Shown here: piece after piece, positions 57,201 to 64,000 of the stretch | Numbering within the stretch: the stretch's first letter is position 1 | Layout: the number at the start of each line of letters is the position of its first letter | From: Nitrococcus mobilis | GTDB taxonomy: Bacteria > Pseudomonadota > Gammaproteobacteria > Nitrococcales > Nitrococcaceae | Reading direction: 5' to 3' | Assembly: GCA_024102725.1 (NCBI GenBank) | Contig: JAGFJL010000123.1 | Span: 1-64,000 of the forward strand | DNA: 64,000 nucleotides | Notes under the pieces: model-generated | The model's database searches: none | Seen by the model: only the letters and a program-made list of their open reading frames with translations | Told to the model about the DNA's origin: nothing | Made by a program: the position numbers and the translations under genes

Positions 57201-59094
57201 TGCGCAGACGCGGTTGATCGCCGCTTTCGATCATCGCCACATCTTTATCGATCCGGATCCCGATGCCGAGTCGAGCTACCGGGAGCGGCAACGCCTGTTT
57301 GGCTTGGAGCGCTCGAACTGGGCCGACTACGATCGGACCTTAATCTCGGAGGGAGGCGGTGTCTGGCCACGCAGCGCGAAGTCCATCGCCTTGTCAACAC
57401 AAGCGCAGGCGGCCCTGGCAACCCGCGCCGAGCGGCTGACACCGAACGAGCTGATCAGCACCATCCTGCGCGCGCCAGTGGATCTCCTCTGGAACGGCGG
57501 TATCGGCACGTACGTGAAAGCCTCGACAGAATCCCACGCCGAGGTCGGAGACAAAAGCAACGACGCCGTGCGCATCGACGCGGATGAGCTGCGCTGCCAA
57601 GTCATCGGGGAAGGCGGCAACCTCGGCCTGTCCCAACTCGCACGAGTGGAGTACGCGCTCGCTGGTGGCCGTATCAACACCGATGCCATCGACAACTCGG
57701 GCGGTGTCGACTGCTCTGATCATGAGGTCAACATCAAAATTTTGCTCAACCGCGTGGTAGATGAGGGCAAACTGACCTTAGAGCAGCGCAACGCGCTGCT
57801 CATGGATATGACAGAGGCCGTTGCCGAGCTCGTGCTGCATGATAATTACCGCCAAACCCAGGGTCTGACTCTATCCCAAGCGCGGGCGCCGGAACTGCTC
57901 GATGAGCACTTGCGCTTCATGCGCGAGCTCGAGCGCCGCGGACATCTGGACCGCCGAGTCGAACAACTGCCCGATGATGAGAGTGTAGCCGAGCGCCAGA
58001 AAGCCGGGCTTGGCCTGACGCGCCCGGAGCTGGCGGTGCTGCAAGCCTATGCCAAGATCGAGGCCTACGAGGCGATCCTGCACAGCGATGAGCTCCACAC
58101 GGAATATTTGGCCGGCGAGCTTGCACGCTATTTTCCGCCGCCTTTACGCAAGCGTTTTCCCGGCCCGGTAGCCAAACACCCCTTGCGTGCGGAAATCATT
58201 GCCACGCTAGTGGCGAATCACATCGTCAACCGCATGGGCAGCACCTTCCTACTCCGAATTCGCGCCCAAATGGGGGTTAACGCGATCGACGCCGCGCAAG
58301 CCTATTTCGCGGCCCGCGACATCTACGAATTGCGAGAACTGTGGCGCGCGATCGACCGACTCGACAACCAGGTACCCGCCGAGCTTCAAACCCGCATGCT
58401 GCGGCGGCTGAGTGACCTCCAAGAACGCGCCACACTTTGGCTGCTGCGCAATTTACGGGCACCGATCGATATAGGGGAAACCGTAGCTCGGATACGCCCG
58501 GCGATTATTCAGCTCAATGACTGGCTCGATGAACTGCTGCCGGAGGGCGATCGTGATCGCCTGCATGCTGAAACAGCCGAGCTGACCCAGGCCGGGGTTC
58601 CACAAACTCTCGCGCGCCAGGTGGTTCACCTGGAACCCCTTTATTCAGCGCTGGACCTGGTAAAAGTCTGCTCGGAGACGAAGGCCAGCCTCGCTCGCGC
58701 CGCCCACGTTTATTTCAACACCGCGGCCTACCTGGAACTGAATTGGCTGCGCGACACTCTGGCAGAACTCAAGGTGGTTGATTCCTGGCAGGAGCGTTAT
58801 CGCGCAGGCCTGGAGGATGAATTCTACGTTCAGCTTCGGCTGCTGACCATGCGCGTACTCACAACCAAGCCGAGCGAGCAAAGCCCGAAGGCCCAAGTAA
58901 CCCACTGGGCCGAGGAATACGCGGCGCTCGTGATGCACTTGCGCCGCACCCTGAACGAGCTCGAAGGCGCCGCGCAACTGGATCTCGCCATGCTCGGCGT
59001 GGCCATCCAGGAGCTGCGCACAACGGTCCAAGCCGGCGCGGCTCAGCGAGCCTGGCTAACCCGCAAGAAACAGCCCGAAGCAAAGTGGGCCTGA
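54214..59094 (+). CDS. gdhB: Large NAD-dependent glutamate dehydrogenase
   Basis: 1,626 residues, the size class of the proteobacterial NAD-GDH (~180 kDa). The catalytic core lies about 790-1220, with [44 protein letters not shown] (parts are diagnostic), the [21 protein letters not shown] block and [12 protein letters not shown]. Long N- and C-terminal regulatory parts flank it, including an ACT-like region near the start. It oxidises glutamate to 2-oxoglutarate plus ammonia in catabolism. The start has GGAG just upstream. Six bases separate its stop from the hydrolase gene. Confidence 0.95.
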   Translation: [1626 protein letters not shown]

Positions 59095-59100
59095 TCGACC

Positions 59101-59898
59101 ATGCCACCCGAGCATCAGCGGGTTCGACTGCATTACCAGACAAGCGGTGCGGGGCCCGCCCTGCTGTTGCTCCACGGTCTGTTCGGCTCCGGCAGCAACT
59201 GGAAGCGCCACGCCCGTGAGCTGGCCGAGCGCTACCGCGTGCTGCGGCCCGATCTACGCAACCACGGTCGCACCCCGCACGTGCCGAGCATGGATTATCG
59301 CGTCATGGCCGAGGACGTAATCGGCCTACTCGATGCCGAAGCGCTCGACAAGGTGGCACTGGTGGGGCATTCCATGGGCGGCAAGGTGGCCATGGCGCTG
59401 GCCCTCACCCACCCCGAGCGCATCACCGCCTTGGTGGCCGTGGATATCGCCCCCGTTGCCTACGGTCGCCATCTGCGCGGTTATGTCGAAGCCATGCGCC
59501 GTCTGCGTCTGGCTGAGATCGGCTCCCGAGCCGAAGCCGATCAGGCATTGGCAAGCGCCGTTACCGAGCCCATGATCCGACAATTTCTACTGACCAATCT
59601 GGAGCGCCACGCCGGGCAGTATCAATGGCGAATCCCATTGGACATATTGGCTGATCAGATGCCGTTGCTCGAGGGTTTTCCTGAGCCAAAGACGACCTTT
59701 TCGGGGCCGAGTCTATTCATTTATGGTGGGCGTTCGCAGTATGTGACAAAAGCTCGTCACGGAATCATCCGCCAAGTGTTTCCGCACGCTGAGTTCGCGT
59801 GTATTCCCGAAGTCGGACATTGGCTACATGTCGAGGCGCCAGAGCAATTCGCCGAGCTGTTAAAGAGTTTTCTTGTGCGCACCCAGTTCGCTGCATGA
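59101..59898 (+). CDS. Alpha/beta hydrolase, YbfF-type esterase
   Basis: 265 residues. Oxyanion LLLHGLFGSGSNW near residue 20, nucleophile elbow GHSMGGKVA (Ser near 90), and the terminal His in EVGHWLHVEAPEQF (near 240). The acid is probably within the FIYGGRSQYV loop region. This pattern fits YbfF, an acyl-CoA/short-ester hydrolase. The gene starts six bases after the glutamate dehydrogenase gene and may be co-transcribed. Substrate unknown. Confidence 0.9.
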   Translation: MPPEHQRVRLHYQTSGAGPALLLLHGLFGSGSNWKRHARELAERYRVLRPDLRNHGRTPHVPSMDYRVMAEDVIGLLDAEALDKVALVGHSMGGKVAMALALTHPERITALVAVDIAPVAYGRHLRGYVEAMRRLRLAEIGSRAEADQALASAVTEPMIRQFLLTNLERHAGQYQWRIPLDILADQMPLLEGFPEPKTTFSGPSLFIYGGRSQYVTKARHGIIRQVFPHAEFACIPEVGHWLHVEAPEQFAELLKSFLVRTQFAA

Positions 59899-60005
59899 TA
59901 TTCGTTGTTGGCAGCCGTCGCTTCGACTGGCCCCTATAGCCGATCCATCCCTATAATGACTGGCTTACACTTTTAACAAGCCACGCCCGGAGAGAGCAGA
60001 GCACG

Positions 60006-62294
60006 ATGCCCGAAGACCTGCGCGACGCCGCTCTCGAATACCACCGCCTGCCACAGCCCGGCAAAATAACCGTTACACCATCCAAACCGCTGGCCAACCA
60101 GCGCGACTTGGCGCTTGCTTATTCGCCAGGGGTGGCCGCGGCCTGTGAAGCGATCGTCGAAAACCCGGACGCCGCCGCCGAAGTCACGGCTCGGAGCAAC
60201 CTGGTAGCGGTAATCACCAACGGTACGGCCGTGCTCGGACTAGGCGCCATCGGGCCACTGGCGGCCAAGCCGGTGATGGAAGGCAAGAGCGTGCTCTTCA
60301 AAAAATTCGCCGGAATCGACGTTTTCGACATCGAAATCGACGAGGGCGATCCGGACAAGCTGGTGGAGATCATCGCCAGCCTCGAACCCAGCTTTGGCGG
60401 CATTAACCTGGAGGATATCAAAGCGCCCGAATGCTTCTATATCGAGCGCAAGCTCGAGGAGCGCATGAACATCCCCGTTTTTCACGACGATCAACACGGC
60501 ACGGCGATCATCACCGCCGCGGCGATTCACAATGGCTTGGCCCTGTTAGGGAAGCGATTCTCGGAGGTAAAGCTGGTGACCTCAGGCGCCGGCGCCGCCG
60601 CCATTGCGTGCCTGGATTTGCTGGTAAGCATGGGTTTGAAGCCCGAAAACGTGATCGCTACCGACAGCAAAGGCGTGATTTACAAAGGCCGCACCGAGTA
60701 TATGGATGCCCGCAAGGCCTGTTATGCGACTGCTACCAAAGCCCGCACACTGGCCGAAGCGATCGAGGGGGCGGATATCTTTCTCGGTCTTTCGGCACCG
60801 GGGGTGCTGACGGAGGACATGGTCAAGCGCATGGTCAAAAGGCCGCTTATCCTGGCGCTCGCCAACCCAGTACCGGAGATCCTGCCGGAGCTCGTCCACG
60901 CGGCTCGGCCGGAGGCGATCATCGCCACCGGCCGCTCGGATTACCCCAACCAGGTCAATAACGTCTTGTGCTTTCCGTTCATTTTTCGCGGCGCCCTCGA
61001 TGTCGGCGCGACCGCCATCAACGAACAGATGAAAAAGGCCTGCGTAATGGCCATCGCCGAGCTCGCCCAGGCGGAATCCTCCGACGTCGTGATTGCCGCC
61101 TATGGCGGCAAACCACTCAAGTTCGGCCCGGCCTACCTCATACCCAAGCCGTTCGATCCGCGGCTGATCACCCGCATCGCGCCGGCCGTCGCAAAAGCCG
61201 CGATGGACAGCGGGGTGGCACGGCTTCCCATCGACGACTTCGATGCCTATCGGCTGCGGCTCAATCAGTTCGTTTTCCAATCCGGTCTGGTCATGAAGCC
61301 GATTTTCGAGCGCGCCCGCATCGACCCCAAACGCCTGGTCTACGGCGACGGCGAAGAGGAGCGCACGCTGCGCGCCGTGCAAGTGGTGGTCGACGACGGG
61401 CTTGCCAAACCTATATTGGTAGGTCGGCGGCGTGTGGTGCGCATGCGCGTCAAACGCCTCGGATTACGGTTAAAGCTGGATCAAGATTTCGAGCTGGTCG
61501 ACCCCGAGGACGATCCGCGCTACCGGGAATACTGGACGTTGTACCATGCCATCATGGAGCGCCATGGAGTCACGCCCGACCACGCACGGGCCATTGTCCG
61601 CACCCGCAACACCGTGATCGCCGCGCTGATGGTCAGACGCGGCGAGGCCGATGCCATGCTCGGCGGCATGATCGGGCGCTACCATCGGCAGATCGGCTAC
61701 GTCGATCAAGTGCTGGGCAAGCGCCCCGGGGTGCGCGATCTCGCCGCCATGAGTGTCATCATCTCGCCGAAAGGCGCGTTGTTTCTATGTGACACCTATG
61801 TCAATGAGGACCCGACTCCGCATCAGATCGCGGAGATGACGGTGCTCGCCGCCGATGAGATCCGCCGCTTCGGCCTCACCCCCAAGGTTGCGCTGCTCTC
61901 GCATTCAAGCTTCGGTACTTCAGGTCTGGCCTCGGCAACGAAAATGCGCGAGGCATTACCGCTGATCGAAGATCGCGATCCGACTCTGGAGGTGGAAGGA
62001 GAAATGCACGGCGATGCCGCGATCAATGAACAGATCCGCCAACGCATCTTCCCCAACTCTCGACTCAAGGGACAAGCGAATCTGTTGATCCTACCCACTC
62101 TGGATGTGGCCAATATCGCTTTCAACTTGCTCAAGACGATCACCGAATCGGTCTCGATCGGCCCCATATTGCTCGGGGTTGCCAAGCCGGCTCACATTCT
62201 TACACCCTCCATTACCGTCCGGGGCCTGGTGAACATGAGCGCCCTGGCGATCGTCGATGCCGCCATGCAGGAGCCGACCGCCAGCAAGACTTGA
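60006..62294 (+). CDS. maeB: NADP-dependent malic enzyme (MaeB type)
   Basis: 762 residues. The malic domain (~10-160) has [16 protein letters not shown] and the metal motif [15 protein letters not shown]. The NADP-binding domain (~160-430) has [16 protein letters not shown]. The C-terminal ~330 residues are a phosphotransacetylase-like domain typical of MaeB, which binds acetyl-CoA and serves regulation. It decarboxylates malate to pyruvate with NADPH formation. The gene stands alone between an esterase and hemH; a GGAGAG ribosome site (59991-59996) precedes the ATG. Confidence 0.96.
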   Translation: MPEDLRDAALEYHRLPQPGKITVTPSKPLANQRDLALAYSPGVAAACEAIVENPDAAAEVTARSNLVAVITNGTAVLGLGAIGPLAAKPVMEGKSVLFKKFAGIDVFDIEIDEGDPDKLVEIIASLEPSFGGINLEDIKAPECFYIERKLEERMNIPVFHDDQHGTAIITAAAIHNGLALLGKRFSEVKLVTSGAGAAAIACLDLLVSMGLKPENVIATDSKGVIYKGRTEYMDARKACYATATKARTLAEAIEGADIFLGLSAPGVLTEDMVKRMVKRPLILALANPVPEILPELVHAARPEAIIATGRSDYPNQVNNVLCFPFIFRGALDVGATAINEQMKKACVMAIAELAQAESSDVVIAAYGGKPLKFGPAYLIPKPFDPRLITRIAPAVAKAAMDSGVARLPIDDFDAYRLRLNQFVFQSGLVMKPIFERARIDPKRLVYGDGEEERTLRAVQVVVDDGLAKPILVGRRRVVRMRVKRLGLRLKLDQDFELVDPEDDPRYREYWTLYHAIMERHGVTPDHARAIVRTRNTVIAALMVRRGEADAMLGGMIGRYHRQIGYVDQVLGKRPGVRDLAAMSVIISPKGALFLCDTYVNEDPTPHQIAEMTVLAADEIRRFGLTPKVALLSHSSFGTSGLASATKMREALPLIEDRDPTLEVEGEMHGDAAINEQIRQRIFPNSRLKGQANLLILPTLDVANIAFNLLKTITESVSIGPILLGVAKPAHILTPSITVRGLVNMSALAIVDAAMQEPTASKT

Positions 62295-62403
62295 GTACGC
62301 ATCAGCAAGCCTCAGTTGTCCGGGATCAGCGCTGTGGTGCCCTTGCCATTGCAACGCCCCCGCAGCAGTCATACAGTTGCCATCGTATTCGCCCGTAAGA
62401 AGA

Positions 62404-63405
62404 ATGCCGATGACCGATCCACAATGCGCCACCGGCGTATTATTGACCAATCTTGGTACACCCGCGGCACCGACCCCGCAAGCGCTGCGCCGTTACTTGG
62501 CCGAGTTCCTTTGGGATCACCGCGTCGTGGAATTGCCACGACCGCTGTGGTGGCTGGTGCTAAACGGCGTGATTCTCTGGATCAGGCCGCGCCGTTCCGC
62601 AGCGGCCTACCAACGCATATGGACGCAACAGGGCTCGCCCTTGCTCACCATCTCGCAACAACAGGCCGCCCGACTAGCCGAGCGGCTCGACGAACAGCAC
62701 TCGAGCCAACTGAAAGTTGCTTTGGGGATGCGCTACGGGCAGCCGTCCATCGAGTCAGCCTATGCGGAGCTGGAAGCGGCCGGCTGTGAGCGCATATTGG
62801 TGCTGCCGCTCTATCCGCAGTACTCGGCAACCACCACGGCCTCCACTTATGACGCGCTCGGAGCGCTTCTGCGCAAGCGCCGTGTCATGCCGCAACTGCG
62901 CCTGCTCCGGGACTACCACGACCACCCGGGCTACATCAGCGCCCTGGCAGCCTCGGTCCGGGAATACTGGCAGCAACACGGCCGCGGCGAGCGTTTGCTC
63001 ATCTCCTTCCACGGCATCCCAAAGCGTTACGCCGAACGCGGCGATCCCTATCCCCTACAGTGCGGGCGCACGGCCCAGGCTCTGGCCAAACGGCTGGACC
63101 TCGCGCGCGAGGAATGGCAAATGGTGTTCCAGTCCCGGTTCGGCCCACAACCCTGGCTCGAACCCTATACCGACCGTACCCTGGAGCAGCTGGCACGCCG
63201 TGGGGTCAAGCGCGTGGACCTCATCTGTCCGGGGTTCGCGGCCGACTGTCTGGAAACGCTGGAGGAGAACGACATGCTCAACCACGAGCGGTTCTTGGCC
63301 GCCGGTGGTAGCGAGTTCCACTATATTCCCTGTCTCAACGACCGCCTCGATCACATCGACGCGCTGAGCGGGATCATACGAGAGAATCTCGCCGGCTGGT
63401 CCTAA
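62404..63405 (+). CDS. hemH: Ferrochelatase
   Basis: 333 residues from ATG 62404 (62410 is also possible); residues further upstream in the frame overlap maeB and are not conserved. Conserved LLTNLGTPAAPTPQALRRYL, the QYSATTTASTYDAL stretch, the catalytic-His block LISFHGIPKRYAERGDPY and the CPGFAADCLETLEE segment are present. It inserts Fe2+ into protoporphyrin IX at the membrane, the last step of haem synthesis. The partial hemY gene converges on it. Confidence 0.96.
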   Translation: MPMTDPQCATGVLLTNLGTPAAPTPQALRRYLAEFLWDHRVVELPRPLWWLVLNGVILWIRPRRSAAAYQRIWTQQGSPLLTISQQQAARLAERLDEQHSSQLKVALGMRYGQPSIESAYAELEAAGCERILVLPLYPQYSATTTASTYDALGALLRKRRVMPQLRLLRDYHDHPGYISALAASVREYWQQHGRGERLLISFHGIPKRYAERGDPYPLQCGRTAQALAKRLDLAREEWQMVFQSRFGPQPWLEPYTDRTLEQLARRGVKRVDLICPGFAADCLETLEENDMLNHERFLAAGGSEFHYIPCLNDRLDHIDALSGIIRENLAGWS

Positions 63406-63521
63406 TCGGTTGTTCGCTTACGCAGCATGCCACGGTCGCTATTAAACCAGTAAGGCCGTTATTCGGGAAGGAAGGCTTATGCGTGCAATCCGCACCCACA
63501 AACCGACTGGACCAGGCTGCC

Positions 63522-64000
63522 TCAAGAGACCGTAGTCTGTGCGAGCGGTTCAACCCCAGCCGGCGGAGGTTGGATCTTGGCGGGCTCCACCGATCGGAGC
63601 ACCGAGTGGCTGCCAGGCTCTTCCCCGAGGGTCTTCGCCAGAGCGCGGCGATAGCTATCCCGTGCTTTATTCGATTCGCCTAGACGGTCATAGGCATCGC
63701 CCAACAAACGAAGAATCTCCGGCCGCTCGGTCCGGCGCGCAGCGGCTTCCAAGTAACTCCGGGCGCTACCCAACTGCTCATTGCGCAGCGCCTGACAGCC
63801 GGCCGCAAAGAGTAAATCCGGATCTTCCGGGTGATCCTTGAGCCAGCGCTCGAGCACCTCGGATGTCCGCGTAGCCGGCTTGAGATCCAACTCGGCATAG
63901 ACGTTCACTAGACGCGGGTCCCAGTCTTTCTCTAGTCCACCGCGTAGCAGATGTTCCGCTTGCTCCGAGCGGCCTGCCTGAATCAGGCTCCGAGCATAGA
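63522..64000 (-). CDS. hemY: HemY-like TPR protein, 5' end outside window
   Basis: The frame stays open on the minus strand to the window edge, so only the C-terminal ~158 residues are visible. TPR helices include EKDWDPRLVNVYAEL, WLKDHPEDPDLLFAAGCQAL and LLGDAYDRLGESNKARDSYRRALA. This matches the C-terminal part of HemY, an inner-membrane protein associated with haem biosynthesis. Convergence with hemH is in keeping. The last ~25 residues are proline-rich and variable. Confidence in family is good; its precise role is not established in general. Confidence 0.82.
   Translation of the reverse strand, partial: YARSLIQAGRSEQAEHLLRGGLEKDWDPRLVNVYAELDLKPATRTSEVLERWLKDHPEDPDLLFAAGCQALRNEQLGSARSYLEAAARRTERPEILRLLGDAYDRLGESNKARDSYRRALAKTLGEEPGSHSVLRSVEPAKIQPPPAGVEPLAQTTVS

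Overview
The window is a GC-rich bacterial chromosome segment, most likely from a gammaproteobacterium. The evidence is the housekeeping order glyA-nrdR-ribD-ribE-ribBA-ribH-nusB-thiL, a 555-residue EttA, a RimK-like ligase, a PHO-box-preceded phoB, a large ~1,600-residue NAD-glutamate dehydrogenase and a HemY next to hemH. I cannot name genus or species from sequence alone. No tRNA, rRNA or CRISPR array was seen.

Layout. 1-10 kb: the tail of a membrane TPR protein, a REP/RAYT element (two 116-bp REP copies around a tyrosine transposase), a family 2 glycosyltransferase, a Uma2 nuclease, a PAS-GGDEF-EAL protein, an M48 lipoprotein protease and purU. 10-27 kb: ettA, a RimK-like ligase with its aspartyl protease partner, the glyA-to-thiL cluster, sufT and metH. 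27-31.5 kb: a tiny double-glycine (GG) peptide gene, a small protein paralogous to one at 9.7-10 kb, an AlgE-like porin and a TerC/CorC membrane protein. 31.5-46.4 kb: a secretion locus. 46.8-52.9 kb: accessory genes, including a possible prenyl-metabolism trio, phoB without phoR, a broken protease and an IS5-type remnant. 53-64 kb: a ketosynthase III homologue with altered active site, NAD-GDH, a hydrolase, maeB, hemH and partial hemY.

Most unusual system (31,547-46,361). A leftward operon appears to encode two GG-leader peptides, a NodT-type outer-membrane channel, a double-FHA membrane protein, an HlyD adaptor, a parvulin isomerase, a C39-peptidase ABC exporter with two cyclic-nucleotide-binding-like domains, and a sigma-54 activator without receiver domain. 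Upstream lie a near-consensus sigma-54 -24/-12 element, an exact IHF consensus and a palindrome. On the other side of this promoter, rightward, are a MinD/ParA-like ATPase and a patatin-like lipase, followed by converging FHA and CBS-domain genes. The two peptides have 26-residue leaders of the same design and a 33-residue C-terminal core that aligns without gaps.

A third peptide with the same leader, followed by a very arginine-rich core, sits alone at 27,012-27,179. Next to it a 143-residue protein begins with a leader-like segment lacking the GG. Weaker sigma-54-like elements precede this gene and its paralogue at 9.7 kb. My inference is one sigma-54-controlled secretion regulon spread over this window, with exported peptides of unknown function.
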